Assembly (NCBI GenBank): GCA_033725935.1
Contig: MU867067.1
Span: 372,001 to 436,000 of the forward strand
Reading direction: 5' to 3'
DNA length: 64,000 nucleotides
Origin: Cladorrhinum sp. PSN259
Taxonomy: Eukaryota > Ascomycota > Sordariomycetes > Sordariales > Podosporaceae
This document shows, piece by piece, positions 42,786 to 53,897 of the stretch (the stretch's first letter is position 1; every line of letters begins with the position of its first letter). The notes beneath the pieces are model-generated. The model ran no database searches and was not told the DNA's origin. It saw nothing but the letters and a program-made list of their open reading frames with translations. Made by a program: the position numbers and the translations under genes.

Positions 42786-44126
42786 TCAAGGAGTAAAAAT
42801 GACTTTTTGGACCTTCATCTGGTCGAATAGGTCATAACCCTCCACAGCATCGGCCAGCGGCATGACCTTGTCGAACATGAAGCTGTCACGGAATTAGCAT
42901 TGTGTCGATATATCGAATTATGACAATTAGATACATACCTCAAGCGATCCTGGTTCTTAGCCAACACAGGCAACGCCTCATCAAAAATAGACTTGACGGG
43001 GCATCGACCCATCTGAATCCTCAGGTTTTTCCTGCGTCACACACAAATCAGCCATCAACACATCCACTTTTAAAAAGAATAAAAACTCACCCATAAGCCT
43101 CATCCCCACTCCAAGGAACCTCAGCATTGTGCACCCCAATGCTGCTAATAACCCCAAAGGGCCTCAACAAATCAAACGCAGTCCTCAGCGCGGGACTCAA
43201 CCCCACAACCTCAATGACGGCGTCCGCCCCCCTACCCTCGGTAACTTCCTTGACCCTCTCAAGCATCTTTTCTTTTCCGCCATCACCCAGGAAATTCAAA
43301 GGTTCAGCTCCCAACTTCTTGGCCAGCTCCAAGCGAGAAGGCACGCTGTCAACGGCAAACAAATGCTTGGGTTTATACTCGAGCGCCGAAATGATGGCGC
43401 ATAATCCCACGGGACCGCAGCCGACAACCACCACCACCGCTTCGCTTGGTTTTTGATTAGAGTGCTCAAGGAGCTTAAACGCGTTCTTGGCGCCGAAGAA
43501 TCCCGTGGGGAAAATATCGGCCATCAAGATGAGTGCTTGATCTGAAACAGCAGCCGGCGCGACGGTGAGCGTTCCCTCGCCGTGCGGGATGCGGACGTAC
43601 TCTGCCTGGCCGCCGTCCAGACGTTCAGACCCAAAAAGGAGAGAGTGAGCACAGCGGGAGGAGTGGTTGTGATGGCAGTAAAAGCATTCGGAGCAGGAAG
43701 TGGTGAAGGGGGAGACCACTTTGTCGCCTACTTGCAAGGTTTTGACCGAGGAGCCGACCGAGACGATGTGCCCTACGAATTCGTGGCCCATTATGAATCC
43801 CGTCGGGGAGTTTTGGTGCCCTCTGAAGACGTGTAGTTCTCTGCTTGCCGGATAATAATGGTTTATTAGTGTGCGGGAAGGAGGAGGAGGAGGAACGGAA
43901 AAAAAAAGAAAACGTACGATCCGCAGAGGGCGGTGGCTTGTACTTTGACGATTACATCTTTTGGGTCTCGGACTTTTATTTTATGATCTTGTCAGTATGT
44001 TTATTTAAACTTTGGTTGACAGGCAGCATTAAACTTACCCTGGGGAACGGGTCTTTCCTCGACTGCTACCTTCTTGGGGCCGTGAAAGACTACGGCTTTC
44101 ATTGTTTCTGGGAGGGAAGAAGACAT
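42786..44126 (-). CDS. Zinc-dependent alcohol dehydrogenase (MDR family)
   Basis: Five exons (in coding order 44126-44039, 43972-43918, 43840-43091, 43031-42939, 42882-42786) give 360 residues in one frame. The catalytic zinc region is ALCGSELHVFRGH...GHEFVG. The structural zinc loop is C-x2-C-x2-C-x7-C (CSECFYCHHNHSSRC). The NAD(P) motif is VVGCGPVG in the middle of the protein. The C-terminal IQMGRCPV...ALPVL and MPLADAVEGYDLFD segments are typical of glutathione-independent formaldehyde or threonine/sorbitol-type dehydrogenases. The ATG at 44126 adds eight residues before MKAVVFHGP and has a good A-rich context. For intron 1 two acceptors keep frame; the AAAAG at 43973 gives the more typical protein. 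Cytosolic oxidoreductase, substrate unknown. Confidence 0.9.
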
Positions 44127-44610
44127 TTTTCGAGCTTCGATTTCTTTTATTTACTTACAAACCTCGATTGGTAACTGGTGAACTGTCTCTTTTTTGGTTT
44201 TTGTTGAAGCTCAGAAAAAAATAAAACACCAACAATCAATTTACGATGACGAAAGATGCAGGTGACACTCTCTCCCCCGCTTTCTCATCGCCCTCCGTAA
44301 TGCTTAAGCCCGGATCCGCCCGGTCGCATACGTACCGGACCGGTATGTTCGGCCGGCCTCGGCAATGCGATCTCCGTGAGGGGGTGAGCGGATCATCATT
44401 GAGGGGTTCTGTGGGGTCGGTGAGGGGCTGGAAACTATTGAAAGCTTCTACTATCTACTGTATAGTAGAGACATCAGGGGTGAGCTCTGAAAAGATACGC
44501 CGTGACTTTGTGAGCCGAGAGCTTATTTCAAGCTTAACGCTTTTGGGCGTGCTGTCCGTTTTACTCCCCCGCACTTCATTATCTTCACAGTTGACACCAT
44601 AAATCATCAA
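44127..44610. promoter_or_regulatory. ADH upstream region with CGG/CCG palindromes
   Basis: Between 44311 and 44362, about 190-240 bp upstream of the dehydrogenase start, lie several CGG/CCG units. They include CGGATCCG, the perfect odd palindrome TACCGGACCGGTA (44333-44345) and a CGGCCG site. Such units are bound by Zn2Cys6 regulators. No gene is seen. Confidence 0.45.
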
Positions 44611-44899
44611 CTAATTGGCAAGCATCTTATGACGACTTCCAGTGGCAGCAATCAAACCCATACAAAAGTGATAGATTCCCCCGATCATCTCATTCGTACT
44701 GGCACCTTCAAAGTACTTCATGTAACAGCTGGTTCAGTCGCTTGTCAAGGGGGTTCGTGAGGGTTGTCATCATGGCATTACGCTCGGCGACGGTGTAGCC
44801 AACCGGGGCACCGCTGCCGCCCTCCGAACGGCGAGCCAGAGTGGCCAAGCCATTGGCGATGGCGAGGTAAGCAGCCTGCACAACTGTGACGAGCCGAGG
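44611..44899 (-). pseudogene. Relic of a protein-coding gene, family not recognised
   Basis: On the minus strand a frame open from 44899 reads as real protein (segments YLAIANGLATLARR and ERNAMMTTLTNPLDKRLNQ) and stops at 44708-44710. A frame shifted by one base takes over at about 44730 with YMKYFEGASTNEMIGG and GLIAATGSRHKMLAN, ending at the TAG at 44611-44613. Stops upstream of 44899 and the frame switch show that it is a fragment. No start, intron pattern or neighbouring exon completes it. I do not recognise the family. Confidence 0.5.
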
Positions 44900-47355
44900 C
44901 TAGATGGGAGTTTGCAAGTGTGGTGTCAGTGCCAGGCTATCGAGCTGAGGTTAGGAAATAGGCAACGATTTTTTAAACTTTATTTTGGGAGACATGTCTC
45001 TTTAATAGGAAAGAGAGAAGTTAAGTCTTCAAGTTATTGAGCCATTGATGAGGCTATTCGAGATTGCATTTTCATGCTTTGTTGTCTCATGCTTCATGTC
45101 AAGTCGATATCTACAGGACCAGAGTATCATCAACGAGCAATCCACAAGGTTAAGTGCTTGTCTCGTCGCTTTCGGTCGTTGCTTATGCCCGGTCAGTTTT
45201 TACAGGCAGAACCGGATAGCCTTTGGAGGAGTAAGGCCACGGCATGAAGCAGCCGTTATTGGATTCCGAATTCCGGATTGCGGGTTGTGGGTTAAGAGTT
45301 GTGGGTTGAGTGAGCGTATAAAATTTTCCACCTCCTCACATTGTAGTCCGAGGCGTGGCGAGATTCTTGTGGTGAACTCAGGACGAGATGGGATAAATGA
45401 TGTAGTTTAAACCTCTGTAGGAACAACTGGTTTGTGTATCTCCTTCACCTTCTTTGGGCAGAGGTTTCGACGAGCCTATAACTGCCATTGAGATATTCTC
45501 GGGAATAGATGCCGTGCACAAGAAATTCGCACTATTTACTTACTCTGAGTTATTGGGGTTGGAAAGTATTGAGGGAATTGGAATCTTCCAGGGTGAGACG
45601 GTGCGTTAAACTTCTAGGTTTGTTTGTAGAGGTGATACCTGATGAACATTGACAAGATCTTCGGCCGGCTAGTGACTTGGCTTTTTCTTTGCTAGGAAAG
45701 CTGCTCATCACGATGTGGGCTTCCAAATCCTTTAACAGTGCGAGTAGGTTCTGAGGCTACCAGAATTTGTCTATAGTTCCCCATTACATGAAGATGATAT
45801 GGATCATAATTCGGGAATAGCTTATCTCATGGTACAGATTTGGAGCTTTCTTCTCCTTCAACCCCCCTTTTGTACTACCGCAGGCATGGGCTTGCTAGTC
45901 TAATCAGTTGGCATCTACTAACCCATTTCCCACTCGAGCGAGGTAACAATGCCACCGGCGCAGGATCGGAATCACTCCAATAATCATCTTTATTCTGATG
46001 CACAACCTAATCTCAAGTACTCATCACACTCTATATGCCTTATGACTTGCTGACCTTTACACCTCCCAACCCAACCCAACCGTTACGCGCCACATGAATA
46101 AATACCTATCCTCCATTCTGAATAACCTTAAGCACTGCCCAGCCACCCGCCAATCCCACTTATCATTTCACGCAATATCCACACTTTGACTGAGAAACAA
46201 ATCACCCCCCCTCCCCCCAAGAAGACCGAGCACGCGCTATGTACTATACCAAGTCATCAGGTATCAAAATGAAATACCTATACAACCCTCAGCTCGGTAG
46301 TTGACATGATATCAGAGGAGGAGGAGGAGTCACCAGACTATATAAGCAATGGTGAGCTTCTCCTCTCTGTATCTATTAAAGCCGAACACAAATCGTGGAA
46401 GAACATGTCGTAAAACGTAAAACATAAATGAAAGCATTTCTGAAAAGAGAAAAGAGAAAAGAATAAATAAATAAAGATAACAATTAGAGTAACACGACTT
46501 GCGATGGCAACCTCCAGAAACCCCTGCTGGTTATATTGAGAACCGTATAGTCAAGATCACAAACAAGTGCAAAAAAAAAAAAAAACCCTCGCCACCGATT
46601 CCCCAACTCATAACGAGTTGTTTTCCCTGCCCCAATCTCCTGTGATCAACGTAAAGACCGCTCCTGAGAAAACGAGGTAGGTATCCGTCCGGTAGGAAGT
46701 TACGTTAGAGCCTGGCTACATACCTGAGGTAACCTCAGTATTCAAGCCGATGTGGGGGGCTGAAACTCTCTTTCAAGTCAAGGAAAGGTCAAATTTTTTA
46801 TCTATCCCTGCGAGAGAGAGAGAGAGGGAGAGAGAAATATTGTGTACAGCCTCCCAAAACCGTTCAGCAAACTCGAATACCACTCGGAGAGTCCTGAATA
46901 GTTCCATGACAAGATATAATTCAACTTGCCCTAATAACTGCTTACAAATCCAACACTCACCAAAAACATACATAGAAAGAGGAGGGAGAGAAGGGAGAAA
47001 AGAACTTAAACCAAAGGCAATCCTCAAGAATAATAGATAACCTGACAGGTTGTCAACCACTGGTGAAGAGAAAGTTTGAGTTAAATGCCCAAAAGAACGG
47101 GAATGACAAGTGCAAGAACTTACCAGCGATAGGATCATGGGGGAAGTCGGGGGAGTATAAGGGCACCACGAGAGCTAGTATAAGGGGTGGTTTATTTGCT
47201 GTGTCATTAATACTCCGTTGCTACTTTCCTTTCTTTGTTCAGGTTGGGGATCAACGGCTCAAATGGAGAAGGTGGCGAACACCTACCTACCTACCCCTGA
47301 GCATAATATGCTGACAGCTTGTCGAAAAGCTGCCCTCACTACGGCTCTTCAGTCT

Positions 47356-47802
47356 TCATCTTATGCTAGTCGGCAAATGCCCAGTGCAGAGTGTTCCTGA
47401 CAAACTTGACAACACTGCTGCAACCATTGTCTCTTTGGTATCGCTCAGAAGAGATGGTGGTGGTTGCATACCTTCACCACTGCCGCTTTCTGTATCCGGC
47501 TGTGTCTTGGAGATTGAAGGAATGAAGCAACTGACACCTAGCAAGAAGAGCCGGGCTTTCGAAAATTCCATGCAACTTCGAGGCGAGGCCGGCAACTCTC
47601 TTCTGGGTGTTACCGACCATACAAAGTAGCACGAACTATGGCCATGCTCCTTGAACAAAGCTCCCTTCGAATGAAACAGCTCCTCGAGTTCGGCAGTCCC
47701 ATTGCGGCCGCATGGATATTGTTTTCTATGAGTGGTGGAAATGGTGGCCAACGTGGTATCGAATTCTAATAGGTAGTCCCTCCAAGTATCCTCATATCTC
47801 AT
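47356..47802 (-). other. Open frame of 148 codons, doubtful
   Basis: The first 60 codons have protein-like composition (MRYEDTWRDYLLEF, ELEELFHSKGALFKEH). The second half drifts into Ser/Pro/Thr-rich sequence. There is no known motif, signal peptide or splice partner. It could be a small orphan gene, a gene remnant or chance. Confidence 0.2.
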
Positions 47803-49750
47803 ACCGGCTTCGGGAATACCACATAAGGGAAAAAAGACAACAAGAAGTCAACAAAACAAGCAGTCTGTAGGTACCGAGAGAGAGAGAGAGAGTCGAAATT
47901 GCGGGGGAGTCGGGTGACATGCTGCAGCCCTTCCGCATTTCCCTCCATCTACTAGCAAAAGCTCGGGCTGGAAATTGCCGCAACCTCGTTTGCTTTCTTC
48001 GAACCAAAAGACGAGGACGGCACCTCTTGCATATTTCCCCCCTCTCGGCATTAAATGAATTTGTCTGCGCATCCAATAAGCGAGGTGCGTTTCCTGGGAA
48101 CGCATGGGCCTAACCTCAGACAAGTATCCAGAACGTGGTGGTCGGATGGGGACGAGCCATGGTATTATATCGGATACTCCTTTTCATCGGGTACAAACAA
48201 TGTGAGGCTCCTGTACCATCAACGTTGTCCATCTGGCGGCTGAGAATCTGACGTCCTAGCGTCCACTCTTCTTCCGGTTAAACTCGAAAAGTTCGATATC
48301 TGCAGGGCGCACCGTCTAGGAACACGTGTGATGATCTTGTTGCCCAACCACGATGGCTCTTCTGTCTTTGGGCTAGGTAGTAGCAGGTGGGACAGACTGC
48401 AGATAAAATGGCGGGGTTCGGGAAACAAATTGCTGCGGCATGCCAGACTCAACGAGCCTCACCGCTTGCGAATCTGCGCGTGGATGTGAGTGTGTGTGCA
48501 ACTTGGGACGGCCAACTCTGGATCGTACTAGCGAACCAATCTTTTACAAGCCCCATCAGCACCAAGGACTTGCCGATGTCATCGCTGGAACCGACCTGGT
48601 GCAACCTACGGCAGACGGACATCTGCAGCCGCTCTGGACCGTCTTTTACTATAGTATATCCCAACACAACCAAGATGATATTAGTTGTTTCGAGAGCGGA
48701 GAAAACTCCGTCATATCCTGGCCTGGAACCCTGGGGTCGGCGACGATCGCAGAGCTTGCTTCCAATGACTTGGGGCTCAAGAACGCTAGCTGTGTGGTGC
48801 GTGCCGCCCCTGCAGCGGGAGGATTTCTTAGTTTCTGATAGGGTGCTGCTGGTCTTGGATTCCCCAACGGTACAATAAGTTGAACCTGCAGGACATTCCT
48901 CGATTGTGCTGCTTCATTTACACTAGAACTTTCGGGTTTCATGAAGAGATGAGAAAGAGCCTGGTGCTATGAGCTATCATAAAACGCGAGGCCGGAATCC
49001 GAGACCATCATGGTCTTTCTTTATGTCGCTGAAAAGAATGGACGATCCAGGAGAGATGCTTTCCCAGATAGGTAAGCTTGCTGCATGGATCGCGGACACA
49101 CCCGTACTTTTTGATGCGCTATCAGAGTGCGTGCTCACAGAAACGGCAGCGTTGAGGCTCAGTCCCTTGTTCTTCACCAATGAGCACTCAGTTTGGCCAA
49201 GAATTCCCACCAACACCCCATAGCGGCTAGTAGGTTGGCTTATAGCCAGGAAGCGAGAAAGTCGGAGTGGATGGGAAACTAAGAATCAGGATCAACAGGT
49301 TAAACAGAGCCCAAGCAAGCCTCATCGTCTCATCATCGTCACCCACCATGATCAGATTCTGGTATGTTTTTTTTTGATAACAATAGCGCGGGTGGCGACA
49401 GGGTAGTGAATATGGCTCAGCTGCTTGACGAGGTTTTGGGCTGAGTCGATGCTCAATGCTGATCTCCCACTTACCGCAGGTATTTTCAGTTGGGCGCATG
49501 GGGTGACGACGGGGGAGGGGGACGGGGAATTGCCAGAGGGATCTCGACGCCGCCTTCATGCCGACTGGGGGAAACAGGCGCCTGGCAGTCACACATCATG
49601 CAGGAGAGCAGACTAGGTAGGCAGGTGTTAACGACACCTCGATGCTATCTCTTCCATTCTGGCAGAACTGCACTTCTCGTTGGGCGCAACGAGGCAATGA
49701 GAAACGAAGAGCTTGGCGATAGGTAAGACCTGTAAAGGTCTCGGAGCTTC

Positions 49751-49972
49751 ATGGGCCAGATGGATAAAATTGAAACAAAACTGGAGCGGCAAGAAGTTGC
49801 AGTCCCGGTGGAAGCTGCCGTGTACGAGTACCGACCCACCACCAGCTACCTATGGAAGGAGCTCCTTTTCTGGAACCCGGGAAACTTCAAGTTTACGCTG
49901 ACGACAGCTGAGGATGGAAACTTGAGAGCCAACAAGTGGAATGCGCTGTTTGCTATTGGCCTTTCCCAATGA
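49751..49972 (+). CDS. Possible small protein or gene remnant
   Basis: ATG to TGA gives 73 residues. The composition and codon choice (many C/G-ending codons; segments such as YEYRPTTSYLWKELLFWNP and RANKWNALFAIGLSQ) look more protein-like than any other frame in this 7-kb region. There is no signal peptide, no known motif and no extension by splicing that I can see. It may be a genuine small gene or the remains of a larger one. Confidence 0.25.
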   Translation: MGQMDKIETKLERQEVAVPVEAAVYEYRPTTSYLWKELLFWNPGNFKFTLTTAEDGNLRANKWNALFAIGLSQ

Positions 49973-51335
49973 TACCTAACTCTGCCAAAAACATCTTACA
50001 CATTTCACGTTGCAGTCGATCTCCAAGCTATCTCGTTAAGACGCCGCTTCGTGGTCCACAGGATCGGCGTGTCACATCTGTGCACCCTTATTGTTGTTGT
50101 TTGCACCATCCTAAATTACCGAACCGCCGTCAGGTTGACGGAGACTGACTTCCATCCTGATCCTTTCGTGATTTGAAACTCACAAGCAAAAGAATAGGCA
50201 CGCCACTCCATAACGAAGAAAAAAGCAGCCTCATCAACGACTTCCACCTCCACGCCCCCAGAATCCTGGACAAACAATTCAGACACACGTGGACGTCTCA
50301 TTCCAGTGGCGGCCACTTTCTCGGCTTGTCTTCCGGTTCTGAGACATGCCGCTACTTGTATAAGCACAGAACGTCGACTATCGTCAGCACCCGACGACCC
50401 GAGAAAGCATCGGCCACCGACTACGGACAGGGCCCAGTGAGCTCGCATTACCTTGGAACAAAACTGTTCAACCCTCGCCGAGGGTGTGGTGGATTTGCCC
50501 AGTTTGGCTGCCAACACAATAATCAACCATTTACAGTCAGTTCTGCCAACTTTTGTGGAATTTTTTGTTGCCGCGGTCGTGGCCTGGTGGTGGACCGGAA
50601 ATCGGGCTCCTCTGTTTCTTGACACTGTGGAGCAGCCCAGAACAAACTTCCCCTCAGGCTTTCAGCTGGGTTCCTTGTAGCGTCTCCATCCCCCCGCCTC
50701 CTCCACTCTTAGCCGTGGGGCCATCAGCCGTCAAATCCCCCCGCCGCCAGTCATCCTTGACAGGGATCCCACTTTAACGCATTGAAACTCCCCCAGCCCA
50801 CCAGCAACAACCCGCACCAGCCCACTTGGCTATCGCCGAGCCCAGCAGCTTCTTTCTGCAGCCTGTGGGCGCAAGCTCTGGGTTCGCTTGCCTGGCGCCC
50901 AGGTTGGTGGCTGTCATTCCATTGCGGCTTAAAGAGAAGTGGGCAGCCTCCGAACCCGTCTCGCAGCAGCTCATCAAGGTCCCGGTCACATCGCCGCCTT
51001 TCGAAGCTAAAGCTGCACAGTACGAAGTAGAAGTCGAGTCGTCGACCATCAGCCATCGAAGCACCCGTCAGTCAGCGAGCGGTCTTGGTCAGCAAGCAGC
51101 AAGCAACGATCTTGGACTCGGCACACGCACCCACGGTGGCAGCAGGTTAATATCGGACACGCATCCCCTCACCTCCCTGACGCGCTTCCGAGGTACCTCC
51201 CCTCCCGCTTTCGACCTCTTGCCGAATACCCACAGCCTTGAGCCGCATTCTTGCCCAAACTCGAACGGGAACGAACTGCAACACCCCAGTCCATCGCCCC
51301 GCCTCGTCACTATCCCCACGACTTGATCGCAATCT

Positions 51336-51407
51336 ATGATCCCCGCTCATTCAACCGGTCACGAGGGTCGAATCCGTCCTTTCTTCCACTGCTGCGTAGC
51401 ACACTAA
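51336..51407 (+). promoter_or_regulatory. Upstream ORF in the leader of the second C2H2 regulator
   Basis: ATG at 51336 opens 23 codons ending in TAA at 51405-51407, about 415 bp before the main start. A second, longer frame from the ATG near 51525 ends at 51776. Whether they are in the mRNA depends on the transcription start and on any leader intron. Confidence 0.3.
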
Positions 51408-51822
51408 CACACACCCGGGTCTATTTACTCCGTGAACCAGTAGCCATTCCATTTAGCAGGTCCCGCACCTCCCGCCGGTGCCGCCGACTGCCTACCATCC
51501 TTGGCTGCGTTTTGCGGCTCTTACATGCCCCCTCCCCCCCATACCCTCCCGACGCTCGCATGGGAACAGCTGCACGCAGTCAGTCCTCGTCCTGATCTGC
51601 CGCCGATCCGGAACCGACTTGGAGGACGGGGGATACGGAGCCCTAAGGCGCAGCGCCAGGCGCCACCTCGACGAGCACCACAAGCGGCGCAAGGCTCCCG
51701 AGCGAGGTGCGCTGCTCGGTCCACCACCACCACACCCTCATCGTCGTCGACTCAACTATCCATGGCTCACAGCTGATTTGCGATCGACCCCGTGAGTAAG
51801 ACCATCAAGCAAAAGCGAAGCT

Positions 51823-53522
51823 ATGAACACCACGGCAGCCTCGCATCTTACTCACGACACGGCTAGCAGCGACTGGTACGATGACTTGGGTGGAAATAGC
51901 CCTCGGTTGGAGCCATTACGTCCTATGCTGCAGCCCTTGCCGAGTCCACCACCTCCAATCGCTTCCTCCAAAGTCAGTTCCCCGGTAAATTCAGGCGAGA
52001 AGAGGACTAAAAGTCGGACCAAGGTGAAACCAAGTCGTGGTGATGCTATTTTGCTCGGATACCTCGGAGGACATAGATCGAACGACGTCGCCGACCTGGC
52101 GAGTATGCAGGGGCTAGCCTCAGAGGCCGAGTCTCAGGAGGACACAGATCTTATTGACGATTCCGATTCCGTTTACAGCAGCAACCTATCTCAAGGTGGG
52201 GATAAGGATCGAGATGGGGAACGTAGGGCATCCGGCGCCAAAAGGATGTCAATAGATCAACCTGACCAAGACGATATGGGGTCTTTGAGCTTGGACGCAG
52301 TGGCAAGTGGTGGTGCCTTTGATCTGAAATCGCTCGCAGCGAGTGCCTTGGCGACAGTTACGGACGTCAAACAGGAGCCTGTTGCTGCAGGGCCGACACC
52401 TCCAAGAACTGACTCTGATATAGCGGGCGCAAGGGCACCACCGCAACCACCGGCCGCTGCTGTGCCATTTCCAAACCCAGTCAGGCAACCAGAATCCTTC
52501 AGAGATGAACGAACCGTCCCAGTTCCAGTTCAGCTTCCCGTCACGACTGTTCCTCCTTCCCATTTCAGCCCTCCTGCTCTGGTCTCACCTCACTTACAGC
52601 ACGCCTCCCCAGTACCTCTTGGTCCAAGATCACCCACAAACAGTATAACGTCCAGCACCCTCAGCGAAAATTTGGCTCCGCTGAATCTAGGATCACCGCG
52701 ATATGACACGAATGGAAATGGCCACACACTTCCGTCTATTAGATCCCAGTTGGGTGATTTTAAACAACTCGCCAATAATCACGCGGCGGAAACGGAGAGA
52801 CTCAGAGCTTCGCACCACATGTTTCCTCGCTCTCCTACTACCAATGTTCCCCGATTTATCCATGGTCCCGGATCTCCACCTACGTCTCCCGTCGAAGTGT
52901 ATCGACGAGATGCTTCTACTGCTTGGCCAATCCCACCTGGACACCCAGTCCCGAATGCATTTGCTTATACCAGCCCAAATTACTCGGGTAGCTCAACTGC
53001 TACTCCAGGATCTGACCAGTCGGGCTCTACCCCTGGAGCGATGCCCGATAGGGATAGGATGAATATTGAAAACCTTACCAACCATGTTGTTGGAACATAT
53101 ATCTGCCCACACAGTGGCTGCAATGCCGCGCCGTTCACGACACAGTACCTTTTAAACTCACACATGAACGTACACTCATCGTCGCGACCACATTATTGCC
53201 CTGTTCCAGGATGTCCTCGTGGTGAGGGTGGCAAGGGATTCAAGCGAAAAAACGAGATGATTCGACATGGTCTTGTTCACGACTCCCCGGGGTATGTTTG
53301 TCCATTTTGTCCTGATAGAGAACACAAATACCCTCGACCGGATAATCTTCAAAGGTATGTTTTCAGAACTCGTCGACACACAGCCAAATTGCTGACCCGG
53401 TTAGGCATGTTCGCGTTCACCATGTTGATAAGGATAAGGATGATCCAGCGTTGCGCGATGTTCTTGCGCAAAGGCCCGATGGGCCAAGCCGCGGCCGAAG
53501 GCGAAGAGGCGCTGCGACTTGA
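51823..53522 (+). CDS. C2H2 zinc-finger transcription factor
   Basis: Two exons, 51823..53354 and 53405..53522, give 549 residues. The 50-bp intron (GTATGT donor, GCTGAC branch, GTTAG acceptor) lies inside the last finger; splicing gives PDNLQRHVRVHHVDKDKDD, which restores its His pair. Without splicing the frame runs on into nonsense to 53643. Three C-terminal finger-like units follow one another: ICPHSGC...HMNVH, YCPVPGC...HGLVH and VCPFC...HVRVH. The end, RPDGPSRGRRRR, is basic. The N-terminal 400 residues are Ser/Pro-rich and disordered, with an acidic patch (about 100-120) and a VKQEP motif (possible SUMO site). It is a nuclear DNA-binding regulator; the subfamily and targets are not recognised. 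Confidence 0.9.
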
Positions 53523-53864
53523 CCCTGTTTGTTGCGTGCCATACACCGTTGTTGTCTCCTTTTGTCTTTCTCTGCACATACTTTGGATGTCCAGCCGCCG
53601 GATACTGCTTTACCATTGTCTGTACATATGCCAGGGCGGCTGACATTTTCTCTTCTCGTGGTATATTGTTTCTTATGTCTGCTTCTTTTTTGAGGTGTGT
53701 TTTCAGCGGGGTGTTATGGCAGGGGGGCAGGCGGCTCGGAAAATGTTGGGCGTGCGCATGTCAGTATTGTCTTTTTTTTTCTTTTACATTTGCGCATGAT
53801 GGTGCTGGGAGTGGCCCGGAGACTCGAGAGCAAAGGTGTCATGGCGTATCTTGGCTTTTTTTTT

Positions 53865-53897
<33 letters not shown>

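Larger units (their letters stand above)
44900..51822. other. 6.9-kb gene-poor region upstream of the second C2H2 regulator
   Basis: There is no gene I can defend. AAAAGAG repeats lie near 46440-46460, an odd palindrome CTGAGGTAACCTCAG near 46724-46738, and GA-type repeats at 46811-46835 and 47877-47895. Two small frames, at 49751-49972 (+) and 47356-47802 (-), have partly protein-like composition and are listed separately. The last 600 bp are C/T-rich and carry several upstream ATGs (for example 51336-51407), consistent with a long leader of the regulator at 51823. Confidence 0.5.

Noticed and set aside
48387..48878. Open + frame of 163 codons
   Set aside because: Competing frames overlap it; there is no motif, no hydrophobic pattern and no splice partner.
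50116..50625. Open frames of about 150-170 codons on both strands
   Set aside because: They face each other over the same DNA with no coding bias on either strand.
53355..53643. Direct continuation of the second C2H2 ORF to 53643
   Set aside because: Splicing the 50-bp intron restores the last finger and a typical basic end; the continuation loses the His pair and reads as nonsense.
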